The notes beneath the pieces are model-generated. The model searched no databases. It saw nothing but the letters and a program-made list of their open reading frames with translations, and was not told the origin of the DNA. From positions 1 through 45,307 of the forward strand of contig CAYPKW010000017.1 of NCBI GenBank assembly GCA_964411425.1: DNA of 45,307 nt, given 5' to 3'. The first letter of the stretch is position 1; each line of letters begins with the position of its first letter. Shown here piece by piece: positions 8,805-15,845 of this stretch. This stretch comes from CAYPKW01 sp964411425 (GTDB lineage Bacteria > Pseudomonadota > Alphaproteobacteria > Dongiales > Dongiaceae). A program made the position numbers and the translations under genes.

Positions 8805-8818
8805 TTGATCCATATCAA
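8805..8818. promoter_or_regulatory. FNR-type operator box (perfect palindrome)
   Basis: TTGATCCATATCAA: a perfect TTGAT-N4-ATCAA dyad, the consensus for FNR/ANR and close to those of DNR/NnrR and FixK. It lies 54 bases before the DUF1127/DUF6455 gene. I see no good -10 at the spacing expected for a class II site, so the promoter geometry is unclear. The same dyad recurs before the respiratory operon at 9655. Confidence 0.75.
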
Positions 8819-8872
8819 GGCGGAGACGACCGTGATGGCGGAAGCTCCCCCCATTCGAGGGAGGGCACGATC

Positions 8873-9337
8873 ATGGAGTCGGCAAACGAGGACATGGATC
8901 GCCGGGCGTGGGCCATGGAGCATCTGGTCGGCACGGCGATCGGCGCGGCCTTTCGGAGCGTCGATTCGGTTACCGAGGCAATCAGGGCATGGCGGGTGCG
9001 GCGCGGCCTGGAGAAAGAGTTGGCGCCGCTTGACGAAAGCGCGCTCGCCGACATCGGGCTCACCCGCGGCCAGGTTCCCGTCGTCGTCCAGGCCTATCCC
9101 ATCGCTCCCCGGCTCTTGCGACGCATGATGGAGCGTCTCGGCATCGATGATAGCCTCGTGAACGCGCTGCCCGGCGGCTTGGTCGAGCTGCAACGCAATT
9201 GCGTCATGTGCTCCGCGCGGAACCTCTGCAAACGTTGGCTGCGGTCGCCGACGCCGGCGGCCGGCTACCGGGCGTTTTGCCCGAACGCGGCCAGCTTCGA
9301 CGGCCTGTTGCGGAACCCGGCGGCACGCGCCGGCTGA
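8873..9337 (+). CDS. DUF1127 + DUF6455 protein with four-cysteine motif
   Basis: 154 aa; the ATG at 8873 follows a GAGGGAGGG ribosome site. The N-terminal half carries a DUF1127-like stretch (ELAPLDESALADIGLTRGQV, about residues 46-65), and the C-terminal half matches the DUF6455 type, with cysteines at C-x2-C-x5-C-x16-C (NCVMCSARNLC then FCPNA, about 107-140). That spacing could hold zinc or an iron-sulphur cluster. DUF1127 proteins are often small stress-related RNA- or protein-binding factors. The upstream perfect FNR-type box suggests induction under low oxygen or NO. The next gene but one is the NO/O2-linked respiratory operon, so the two may share control. Metal binding is inference. 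Confidence 0.85.
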   Translation: MESANEDMDRRAWAMEHLVGTAIGAAFRSVDSVTEAIRAWRVRRGLEKELAPLDESALADIGLTRGQVPVVVQAYPIAPRLLRRMMERLGIDDSLVNALPGGLVELQRNCVMCSARNLCKRWLRSPTPAAGYRAFCPNAASFDGLLRNPAARAG

Positions 9338-9430
9338 AGATCGCGAACGGCGCCGGGCCCGGCAAGCGCCGGGCGGAGAAGGATTCCGGGGCGGCTGCGC
9401 GCCTTGCGCCCGCCCGCGGCGGCAGTTCGA

Positions 9431-9613
9431 ATGGAAGTCGTATACTTCACGCTGGTCGCCATCGCTCTCTACCTGATTGCGGACCGGATTCTCACCGGCA
9501 TCGAGCGCACCCGGGGGCGGCCCTTTGAGGCGCGCATGATCGTGTTTTTCGTCATCCTTCTGAGCCTTGCCTTGATCGTCTTTCCGGTGCTGCGCCGGTT
9601 CGCCGACTCCTGA
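9431..9613 (+). CDS. Small two-helix membrane protein, 60 aa
   Basis: Starts MEVVYFTLVAIALYLIADRI at 9431 and has a second hydrophobic helix ending VLRRFADS. Helices span residues about 4-20 and 36-53, with a basic/acidic loop (GIERTRGRPFEARM) between. No strong ribosome site is visible. It lies between the FNR-controlled DUF1127/DUF6455 gene and the respiratory operon, and stops 41 bases before the second FNR box. It may be an accessory membrane peptide of the neighbouring respiratory enzyme, but this rests on position only. Confidence 0.6.
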   Translation: MEVVYFTLVAIALYLIADRILTGIERTRGRPFEARMIVFFVILLSLALIVFPVLRRFADS

Positions 9614-9654
9614 TCGATGCGGACTTGGGGACCCCCGGCGACCGTAGTGGCCCG

Positions 9655-9703
9655 TTGATCTGGATCAAAACGATCGCCGGCGGGCGCCGCTATGTTCCTC
9701 GTA
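9655..9703 (+). promoter_or_regulatory. FNR-type box with class II promoter geometry
   Basis: TTGATCTGGATCAA at 9655-9668 is a second perfect TTGAT-N4-ATCAA dyad. A TATGTT hexamer at 9691-9696 is a reasonable -10. If it is, transcription starts at about 9703 and the dyad is centred exactly at -41.5, the classic class II activation position for FNR/ANR/DNR proteins. No -35 box is needed in that arrangement and none is seen. It drives the operon that starts at 9750. Confidence 0.75.
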
Positions 9704-9749
9704 CTGGGGTACCGGCATCCCCGCTGCTTGGGGCCGGAGGGAGGGTGTG

Positions 9750-9938
9750 ATGAGCAGTGGGCCGTTGAGGGCGCCTGTCGACCAGCCGGCCGGCGGCGGG
9801 ACCGAGGAACGCATCCCGATCATGCAACGGGTGCTCGATAACCCGTTCCTGCTGCTGTTCCTGGGCGTCGCCGTCCCGGCGGTGCTCTATCTGATGTGGG
9901 GGATCATGGAAATAGCGCAGATCCCCCTCGCCAAGTGA
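9750..9938 (+). CDS. Single-helix small subunit candidate of haem-copper enzyme, 62 aa
   Basis: ATG at 9750 (an in-frame GTG lies just before) behind GGAGGGAGGG. The first 28 residues are polar; residues about 32-55 form one transmembrane helix (NPFLLLFLGVAVPAVLYLMW), then a short tail IAQIPLAK. It is the first gene of the operon, 15 bases before the CuA subunit. B-family (ba3) oxidases have a one-helix subunit IIa, and one-helix proteins of this kind are often encoded just before subunit II, so it is probably a structural subunit. Sequence similarity to subunit IIa is not obvious by eye. Confidence 0.75.
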   Translation: MSSGPLRAPVDQPAGGGTEERIPIMQRVLDNPFLLLFLGVAVPAVLYLMWGIMEIAQIPLAK

Positions 9939-9953
9939 CGCGGGGAGGGAGCC

Positions 9954-10502
9954 ATGTCCGTTCATCCGCCTGAGGCACGCATCTGGTGGAAGGAGCCGGT
10001 CCCACGGGCCGAGCTGATCTGGATCGCCGTCGGGTTCCTGTGGGGCCTGGTGATGTTCTCCGCCATGATCTACTGGCACATCGACGGCAAGCAGAACCTG
10101 TCGAACGAGGCCTATCGGATCGATCCGGAGGTCTTTGCCGCGCGGGCCGAGGAGGTGGCGGCGAAATACACCGTGCGCGAGGACGAGGCCACCGGGTTTC
10201 CGGTGGTGCGCCCCGAGCCGGGCAGCGACGTCTACATGATCGCCCGGCTTTGGGAGTGGTGGCCGATTCTTGAGCTCGAGAAGGACAAGAGCTATCGGCT
10301 GCACCTTTCCTCGATGGACTACCAGCACGGGTTCTCGTTGCAGCCGGTGAACATCAACGTCCAGGTTCATCCGGGCTACGACCTGGTCATGACGGTGACG
10401 CCCGACCAGACCGGCGAATACAGCGTGGTGTGCAACGAGTTTTGCGGCATCGGGCACCATGCCATGATCGGCAAGATCTACGTCGTCGAGCCGCAGCCAT
10501 AA
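9954..10502 (+). CDS. Haem-copper oxidoreductase subunit II, CuA protein (ba3-type; NorS-like)
   Basis: 182 aa membrane-anchored CuA electron-entry subunit. One N-terminal helix (about residues 18-40, LIWIAVGFLWGLVMFSAMIY) is followed by a periplasmic cupredoxin domain. All CuA ligands are present: His125 in YQHGFSL, then Cys160, Cys164, His168 and Met171 in CNEFCGIGHHAM, with Glu162 in the backbone-carbonyl position. Short length and a single helix fit B-family (ba3) enzymes. It receives electrons from a periplasmic cytochrome c or cupredoxin and passes them to subunit I, encoded ten bases downstream. In sNOR clusters of ammonia oxidisers the same position is held by norS. Confidence 0.93.
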   Translation: MSVHPPEARIWWKEPVPRAELIWIAVGFLWGLVMFSAMIYWHIDGKQNLSNEAYRIDPEVFAARAEEVAAKYTVREDEATGFPVVRPEPGSDVYMIARLWEWWPILELEKDKSYRLHLSSMDYQHGFSLQPVNINVQVHPGYDLVMTVTPDQTGEYSVVCNEFCGIGHHAMIGKIYVVEPQP

Positions 10503-10512
10503 GGGGGCGACA

Positions 10513-12201
10513 ATGGCCGCGAACGCAGCCTATCGCACCTGCCCGGACACGGGCTTGCGCGTTTACTTCTCCGCCGAGCGTCTGATCAAGGCGCACGCCG
10601 TCGCGGCCGTGCTGGCGCTCGCGGTCGGCGGTCTGTTCGGGCTCGGGGTGGCGCTCACGCGCTGGCCCGCGGTGCACCTGCTGCCGGCGGAGTGGTTCTA
10701 CCTTGCGTTGACGGCGCACGGGCTCGACGTGCTGCTGGTCTGGATCATCTTCTTCGAGATCGCGCTGCTCTACTTCGCCTCGGCCGTATTGCTGAACTGC
10801 CGACCGGCGACGCCCGGACTCGGCTGGCTCGGTTTCGTGCTGATGGTGGTCGGCGCCGTCACCACCAACGTGGCCGTGCTGCAAGGCGAATCGAGCGTCA
10901 TGTTCACCTCCTACGTGCCGATGCAGGCGGCGCCGCATTTCTATCTCGGGCTCATACTGTTCGCCGTCGGCGCGCTCATCGGCGTCTTCATCTTCTTCGG
11001 CACGCTGGTGATCGCGCGCGAGGAGCGCACCTATCAGGGCTCGATCCCGCTTGTCACCTTCGGGGCGCTCACCGCGGCGGTGATCGCCGTGTTCACCATC
11101 GTCTCGGGCGCCATCATTCTCATCCCGACGCTGCTGTGGTCGCTCGGCCTCATCACCAGTCTCGATTCGATGATCTACAAGCTGGTGTGGTGGGGCATGG
11201 GCCACTCCTCGCAGCAGATCAACGTCTCGGCGCATGTGGCCGTGTGGTACGCGATCGCGGCCCTCGTGCTTGGCGCGAAGCCGATCTCGGAGAAGGTCAG
11301 CCGGACGGCGTTCCTCCTCTACATCCTGTTCCTGCAACTGGCCTCCGCGCACCACCTGCTGGCCGAGCCTGGCATCAGCTCCGAGTGGAAGGTCTTCAAC
11401 ACCAGCTATGCCATGTACCTGGCCGTGCTCGGCAGCATGATCCACGGCATGACGGTGCCGGGGTCGATCGAGGCGGCGCAGCGCGCCAAGGGCCTGACCA
11501 AGGGCGTATTCGAGTGGTTGCGCAAGGCGCCCTGGAGCAATCCGGCCTTCGCGGGCATGTTCCTGTCGCTCGTCATGTTCGGGTTCCTGGGCGGCATTTC
11601 GGGCGTCGTCATGGGCACCGAGCAGATCAACCTCATCATGCACAACACGCTCTACGTACCGGGCCACTTCCACGCCACCGTGGTGGCCGGCACCACGCTT
11701 GCCTTCATGGCGCTGACCTACCTGGTGGTTCCGCTGATCTTCCAGCGCGACCTGGTGCTGAAGCGCCTGGCGCAATGGCAGCCCTATCTGTTCGGCATCG
11801 GCGTCGGCGGCCTGTCGTTGTTCATGATGGGGGCCGGCACGTTGGGCGTCGCGCGCCGGCACTGGGACATCAGCTTCAGCGACGCGGCCCTGCACTACGA
11901 CTATCCGGCGGCGGCGTTCCTGATGATGGGGCTGAACGGGCTGGCCGCAATCCTGGCCGCGACCGGCGGCGCCATCTACATCGTCGTCGTCGTCGGCTCC
12001 ATCCTGTTCGGCAAGCGCCGGGAGGCGGCGGCCGCCGCTGCGCCCCCGCCGCCGCGCGCGGCGGCCATCGCCAGCTACGGCAATGCCGGTACCCTGCGCC
12101 TGCCGGGCACTATTGTGCTGGTGAGCGTCTTCTTCGTGGCCTTCGTGCTCTACTACTTCGTCAACTGGAAGTATCTGTCGGATGTTTGGCCGCTGCAGTG
12201 A
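10513..12201 (+). CDS. B-family (ba3-like) haem-copper oxidoreductase subunit I lacking the catalytic Tyr; candidate NO reductase (NorY-like)
   Basis: 562 aa, about 13 helices. Ligands can be placed one by one: low-spin haem His69 (TAHGLD) and His387; CuB His231 (GMGHSSQQIN), His280 and His281 (SAHHLLAEPG); high-spin haem His385 (PGHFH). This spacing parallels Thermus ba3 oxidase. In oxygen reductases of the A and B families the residue four after the first CuB His is a Tyr cross-linked to that His; here it is Gln235. Loss of this Tyr is a mark of haem-copper NO reductases. Gene order with CuA subunit and SenC matches norSY-senC, so NO reduction is the best reading. An oxygen reductase with an alternative radical donor remains possible. 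Confidence 0.9.
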   Translation: MAANAAYRTCPDTGLRVYFSAERLIKAHAVAAVLALAVGGLFGLGVALTRWPAVHLLPAEWFYLALTAHGLDVLLVWIIFFEIALLYFASAVLLNCRPATPGLGWLGFVLMVVGAVTTNVAVLQGESSVMFTSYVPMQAAPHFYLGLILFAVGALIGVFIFFGTLVIAREERTYQGSIPLVTFGALTAAVIAVFTIVSGAIILIPTLLWSLGLITSLDSMIYKLVWWGMGHSSQQINVSAHVAVWYAIAALVLGAKPISEKVSRTAFLLYILFLQLASAHHLLAEPGISSEWKVFNTSYAMYLAVLGSMIHGMTVPGSIEAAQRAKGLTKGVFEWLRKAPWSNPAFAGMFLSLVMFGFLGGISGVVMGTEQINLIMHNTLYVPGHFHATVVAGTTLAFMALTYLVVPLIFQRDLVLKRLAQWQPYLFGIGVGGLSLFMMGAGTLGVARRHWDISFSDAALHYDYPAAAFLMMGLNGLAAILAATGGAIYIVVVVGSILFGKRREAAAAAAPPPPRAAAIASYGNAGTLRLPGTIVLVSVFFVAFVLYYFVNWKYLSDVWPLQ

Positions 12202-12242
12202 GGCAACGGCATGACGCCGGTCCTCTGACGGCGGCGCCGGCC

Positions 12243-13058
12243 ATGCGCGGGCTGTCCCATGTGGTGCTCGCCGTCGCGGGCGCGATGCTTGTGGTACCGG
12301 CGGGTGCGCATGGTCCGGGCCAGGAGATCGGCGCCGACCCGGCCGCCGCGATGGCGTTCAGCCAGGCCGCGATCGGGCGCGAGGTGGGCGACTACGCCTT
12401 TCTCGATACCGAGCGCAGGATCGTGCGGCTAGCCGACTACCGCGGCAGGGCGCTGGTGGTAAACCTGATCTATACGAGCTGCTCGCAGGCCTGCCCGATC
12501 ATCGTCGACAGCGTCTACCGCGCCGTCGAGCTGGGGCACGAGGCTCTCGGCCCGGACAGCTTTTCCGTCATCACCGTCGGTTTCGACGCCGCGGCGGATA
12601 CGCCCGACCGCATGCGTGCCTTTGCCAGCGCCCATGGCATCGAACTGCCGAACTGGGCCTTTCTCAGCGCCGACCGCGCAACCGCGCATCGGCTGGCCGA
12701 CGACCTAGGCTTCGTCTACTACGAGTCGGCCAAGGGATTCGACCACTTGTCGCAGACTACGATCGTCGGCCCGGACGGCCGCGTCGCGGCGCAGGTGTAC
12801 GGCGAGCAGTTCGAGGAGCGCCGGCTGGTGGACCCGCTGCGCGGTCTGGCGTTGGGCAGAGCCAGCAACTTCACTAGCCTGGCCGGATTGATGGAGGGCG
12901 TGCGCCTCTTCTGCACCATCTACGATCCGGCGAGCGGCCGCTATCGCTTCGACTACTCGATATTCGTCGGTTCGCTTGTCGGTGCGCTCAGCCTCGGCGC
13001 CGTCGCCGTCGTGCTCGTGCGGGGCGTCCTTGCCGACCGCCGTCGGCGTCGGGCATGA
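12243..13058 (+). CDS. senC: SCO1/SenC-family copper chaperone
   Basis: 271 aa thioredoxin-fold copper protein that inserts or reduces the CuA site of subunit II. N-terminal signal peptide (residues 1-22, ending PAGAHG), then the SCO motif YTSCSQACP with Cys80 and Cys84, and the third copper ligand His168 in KGFDHLSQ. Unusually, a second hydrophobic helix lies at the C-terminus (about 243-263, SIFVGSLVGALSLGAVAVVLV), so the domain is probably held by a C-terminal anchor. The ATG at 12243 is the first in-frame start after subunit I but has no strong ribosome site. Its place directly after the catalytic subunit mirrors norSY-senC. Confidence 0.92.
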   Translation: MRGLSHVVLAVAGAMLVVPAGAHGPGQEIGADPAAAMAFSQAAIGREVGDYAFLDTERRIVRLADYRGRALVVNLIYTSCSQACPIIVDSVYRAVELGHEALGPDSFSVITVGFDAAADTPDRMRAFASAHGIELPNWAFLSADRATAHRLADDLGFVYYESAKGFDHLSQTTIVGPDGRVAAQVYGEQFEERRLVDPLRGLALGRASNFTSLAGLMEGVRLFCTIYDPASGRYRFDYSIFVGSLVGALSLGAVAVVLVRGVLADRRRRRA

Positions 13059-13130
13059 TGCAGTAGTGAAGAGTAGGTTGGCTGTAGGTCGGCGCGCGCC
13101 GGCGGCGGGCCGGGGCGGGTCGGATCGTCG

Positions 13131-14696
13131 ATGAACGCGATTCGCCGACCCCTGCGTTCCGTTTTCGCCGGGCTCGAGGCCGGCCTCGATCGCATCTTCG
13201 GGCCGGCCTGGAACCCCATCGGCCAAATGGGCGCGCTCGGCTACTTCCTGTACTGGATCGTCGCCGTCAGCGGCATCTATCTCTACATTCTGTTCGATAC
13301 TGGCGTGACCGGCGCCTTCGATTCGGTCGAGCGCCTGACGCGCGAGCAATGGTATCTGGGCGGGGTACTGCGCAGTCTGCACCGCTATGCCAGCGACGGC
13401 ATGGTGGTGGCGATGGTGTTGCACCTGCTGCGTGAGTTCGCCTTCGACCGCTACCGCGGCGTGCGTTGGTTCTCCTGGCTGACCGGCGTGCCGATCCTGT
13501 GGTTGGTGTTCGCCGCCGGGATCAGCGGCTACTGGCTGGTATGGGACAAGCTCGCCCAATACGTGGCAATCGCCACCACCGAGTGGATCGACGGCGTGCC
13601 GATATTCGGCGAACCGATCGCGCGCAACTTCCTCGCCCCCGACAGCCTGAGCGACCGCTTCTTCACCCTGCTGGTGTTCATTCACATCGTCGTGCCGCTG
13701 TTTCTTCTGTTCGTCATGTGGCTCCACTTGCAACGCATCTCGCGGCCGCGGGTCAATCCGCCGCGCGGCCTTGCCGCCGGCACGTTGCTGATGCTGCTCG
13801 CGCTGTCGTTGATCGCTCCGGCGACCAGCCAAGGCAGGGCGGATCTGGCGACCGTTCCCGCGGTCGTCGATCTCGACTGGTTTTATCTCGGGCTCTATCC
13901 GCTGCTCGACCTCTGGTCGGCCGGCAAGGTGTGGGCGCTGGCCGGCGGCGGGACGTTGGCGCTGTTGCTGTTGCCCTGGTTGCCGCCGCTGCGCCGCGCC
14001 GCCGCGGCCGCTGTCGACCTCGACAACTGCAACGGCTGTTCGCGCTGCGCCGAAGACTGCCCTTACAACGCCATCACCATGGGACCGCGCACGGACGGCC
14101 GCGCCTTCACCCACCAGGCTGTGGTCGACCCCTGCCTGTGCACCGCCTGCGGCATCTGCGCCGGTTCCTGCCCGACCTCGACGCCGTTTCGCCGGCGCGG
14201 CGGACTGTTGCCGGGCATCGACCTGCCCGAGTTCACATTGCGCGAGCTGCGCGACCGAATCGACGCGGCCGCGGCTAGGCTCTCCGGCGCGAGGCGGATC
14301 GTGCTGTTCGGATGCGAGCGCGGAGCCGATTTGCGGCCGCTTGGCGGCGCCACCGTGGCGCCGGTGGGCCTGCCTTGTATCGCCATGCTGCCGCCTTCCT
14401 TCATCGACTACGTGCTGAGCCGCCGGCTGGCAGACGGCGTGTTCCTGTCGAGTTGCGGGGCGGGGGAGTGTCATCATCGGCTCGGCCCGCGCTGGATGGA
14501 CGGGCGGCTCGCCGGCACGCGCGACCCTCGGTTGCGCGCGCGCGTGCCGCGGGAGCGCATCGCGAAGCTATGGACCGTGCCGGTCGAGCGGGCCCGTCTG
14601 CGCCGCGCTCTGGCCGCCTTCGCGGCGTCGCTCGACACGGCGGCCGGCCGGCCCGCGATCGAGGCGCCCTCACCAGCGGAATCGCCCCATGGCTAG
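13131..14696 (+). CDS. Fusion: dihaem cytochrome b + 2x[4Fe-4S] ferredoxin + MvhD-like domain
   Basis: 521 aa in three parts. Residues 1-285 are a cytochrome b/b6 N-terminal domain with two His-x13-His pairs (LHRYASD...LHLL near 83-97 and FIHIV...LHLQ near 184-198), giving two b haems. About residues 297-355 is a bacterial ferredoxin with CNGCSRCAEDCP and CLCTACGICAGSCP, two four-cysteine sets. From about 382 comes an MvhD/FlpD-like domain with VLFGCERGAD, GLPCIAM and SSCGAGECHHRLG, which in methanogens carries a [2Fe-2S] cluster. The protein looks like a membrane electron conduit between a cytoplasmic donor and the quinone or periplasmic side. It follows senC by 72 bases in the FNR-controlled operon. 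Its exact partner is unknown. Confidence 0.9.
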   Translation: MNAIRRPLRSVFAGLEAGLDRIFGPAWNPIGQMGALGYFLYWIVAVSGIYLYILFDTGVTGAFDSVERLTREQWYLGGVLRSLHRYASDGMVVAMVLHLLREFAFDRYRGVRWFSWLTGVPILWLVFAAGISGYWLVWDKLAQYVAIATTEWIDGVPIFGEPIARNFLAPDSLSDRFFTLLVFIHIVVPLFLLFVMWLHLQRISRPRVNPPRGLAAGTLLMLLALSLIAPATSQGRADLATVPAVVDLDWFYLGLYPLLDLWSAGKVWALAGGGTLALLLLPWLPPLRRAAAAAVDLDNCNGCSRCAEDCPYNAITMGPRTDGRAFTHQAVVDPCLCTACGICAGSCPTSTPFRRRGGLLPGIDLPEFTLRELRDRIDAAAARLSGARRIVLFGCERGADLRPLGGATVAPVGLPCIAMLPPSFIDYVLSRRLADGVFLSSCGAGECHHRLGPRWMDGRLAGTRDPRLRARVPRERIAKLWTVPVERARLRRALAAFAASLDTAAGRPAIEAPSPAESPHG

Positions 14697-15192
14697 GCTC
14701 TGGCAACTGGCCGGCCAGGCGGCGGCCTATCTGCTGGTCGCCCTATTGCTTGGCAACTTCTCCCAGTCTCCGGCTTACACTCATTTCCCACCCGACCGGG
14801 CGCTGATCAAGCTGAGCTTCACTCACGCGGCGGACCGCAAGGAGGCCTGCCGCCGGCGCACCGCCGAGGAGCTGGCGGAATTGGCCCCCAACATGCGCAA
14901 GCCGCTCGTCTGCACTCGCGAGCGCCAGCCGGTTCTGGTCGAACTGCTGCTCGATGGGCAGGTGCTCTATCGGGATCTCCTGCCGCCGAGCGGGTTGTCG
15001 GGCGACGGGCCCTCGCGCGTCTATCGACGCTTCACGGTCGAGCCCGGGCCGCACCGCCTAGCGGCGCGCCTGCGAGACAGCGCGCGCGACGAAGGCTATG
15101 ATTATGTGCGCGACGCGGATATCGACCTGGCGCCGCGACAAAACCTTGTGGTGGACTTTCACGCCGAAGCCGGCGGTTTCGTCATCAAGTAG
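14689..15192 (+). CDS. Conserved-looking hypothetical protein with N-terminal anchor, 167 aa
   Basis: Starts eight bases inside the end of the cytochrome b fusion gene, so translation is likely coupled. Residues 6-24 are hydrophobic (QLAGQAAAYLLVALLLGNF), a signal anchor or uncleaved leader. The remainder is a periplasmic beta-rich domain with IKLSFTHAADRKEACRRR, a second Cys near 74 (LVCTRER), VLVELLLDGQVLYRDLLPPSG and a YVRDADIDLAPRQNLVVDFH tail. The two cysteines could form a disulphide. Family not recognised. Its place between the cytochrome b fusion and hemerythrin suggests an accessory role in the NO/O2 respiratory system. Confidence 0.8.
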   Translation: MARLWQLAGQAAAYLLVALLLGNFSQSPAYTHFPPDRALIKLSFTHAADRKEACRRRTAEELAELAPNMRKPLVCTRERQPVLVELLLDGQVLYRDLLPPSGLSGDGPSRVYRRFTVEPGPHRLAARLRDSARDEGYDYVRDADIDLAPRQNLVVDFHAEAGGFVIK

Positions 15193-15214
15193 CCGCGGGC
15201 GGAGCGAGGCGGAC

Positions 15215-15625
15215 ATGGCGCTCATCGATTGGCGGGACGAGTTCAAGATCGGCATTCCCGATGTGGACTACGAGCATGAGAACCTTATCGGGTTGATCAA
15301 CGAGCTGCACGAAAACCTTTTCGGCAAGTCGGGATGGGAGGCCGTGGTCGAGGTCTTCGGCGAATTGCTGGCCAACATCGCCGCGCATTTCGCGTTGGAG
15401 GAGAAGGTAATGCGCGAAATCGGATACGACCAGTATGACGATCACAAGGCCGACCACGAGCGCCTGCTGGACGAAATCCGAGACCTCATGATCGGGTATG
15501 AGGAGGGCGCCTTCGCTGCCTACGAAGCGCGCCTGTCGGAGAAGCTCGACAAATGGTTCACCGACCATTTCAGGACCAAGGACGCGCGTTTGCACGGCTT
15601 CCTGGCCGACCGGTCGCAGGGTTGA
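15215..15625 (+). CDS. Bacteriohemerythrin
   Basis: 136 aa single-domain hemerythrin, a four-helix bundle with a non-haem di-iron site that binds O2 (or NO). Ligand pattern is complete: His in DYEHENLIGLINELHE, HFALEEKVM (H-x3-E), HKADHERL (H-x3-H) and HFRTKDARL (H-x4-D). The N-terminal IDWRDEFKIGIPDVD is typical of the family. The start at 15215 follows GGAGCGAGGC; the gene is 22 bases behind the anchored protein, so it closes the respiratory operon. In this context it may buffer O2 or NO for the haem-copper enzyme or supply it with substrate. A 30-base palindrome lies just downstream. Confidence 0.95.
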   Translation: MALIDWRDEFKIGIPDVDYEHENLIGLINELHENLFGKSGWEAVVEVFGELLANIAAHFALEEKVMREIGYDQYDDHKADHERLLDEIRDLMIGYEEGAFAAYEARLSEKLDKWFTDHFRTKDARLHGFLADRSQG

Positions 15626-15662
15626 AGCGCGATCCGGACGTGGCGCCCGGGGATCGAAGCCG

Positions 15663-15692
15663 ACAAGGGCGCGGGGATCCCCGCGCCCTTGT
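15663..15692. terminator. Perfect 30-base palindrome, probable bidirectional terminator
   Basis: ACAAGGGCGCGGGGA is followed directly by its exact reverse complement, giving 15-base arms with no unpaired centre. It sits between the end of the hemerythrin gene (plus) and the 3' end of tRNA-Asn (minus), so it can stop both transcripts. No clear T run follows on either strand, so termination by the hairpin alone is inferred from position and strength. Confidence 0.6.
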
Positions 15693-15699
15693 GGCCGAT

Positions 15700-15775
15700 T
15701 GGCTCCGCGGGTAGGACTCGAACCTACGACCCAGCGGTTAACAGCCGCTTGCTCTACCGACTGAGCTACCGCGGA
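15700..15775 (-). tRNA. tRNA-Asn (anticodon GTT), CCA encoded
   Basis: Read on the minus strand, the gene is 76 bases and folds as a standard cloverleaf. Acceptor arms TCCGCGG and CCGCGGA pair fully, the D arm is GTAGCTCAGTCGGTAGAGC, the anticodon loop CTGTTAACC carries GTT, and the T arm is GTAGGTTCGAGTCCTAC. The discriminator G and a genomic CCA end it. GTT reads AAC/AAU, so it is asparagine. Confidence 0.97.
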
Positions 15776-15845
15776 TTAGAAAGCGAGGAAACCGGAGCGG
15801 CGCGGTTATAGCAAACCCGCCCAGCGGCTGCAAAGCGTCTTTGCC

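Noticed and set aside
9340..9400. GC-rich repeated GCGCCGGGC units as a terminator after the DUF6455 gene
   Set aside because: Several overlapping weak foldings and no T run; cannot be told from general GC richness.
10387..11895. 502-codon open frame antisense to the haem-copper subunit I gene
   Set aside because: Composition (His, Arg, Asp repeats) is that of an antisense shadow of a GC-rich gene; no domain seen.
15291..15301. TTGATCAACGA inside the hemerythrin gene as a further FNR box
   Set aside because: The half sites are adjacent rather than separated by four bases, and it lies within a coding region.
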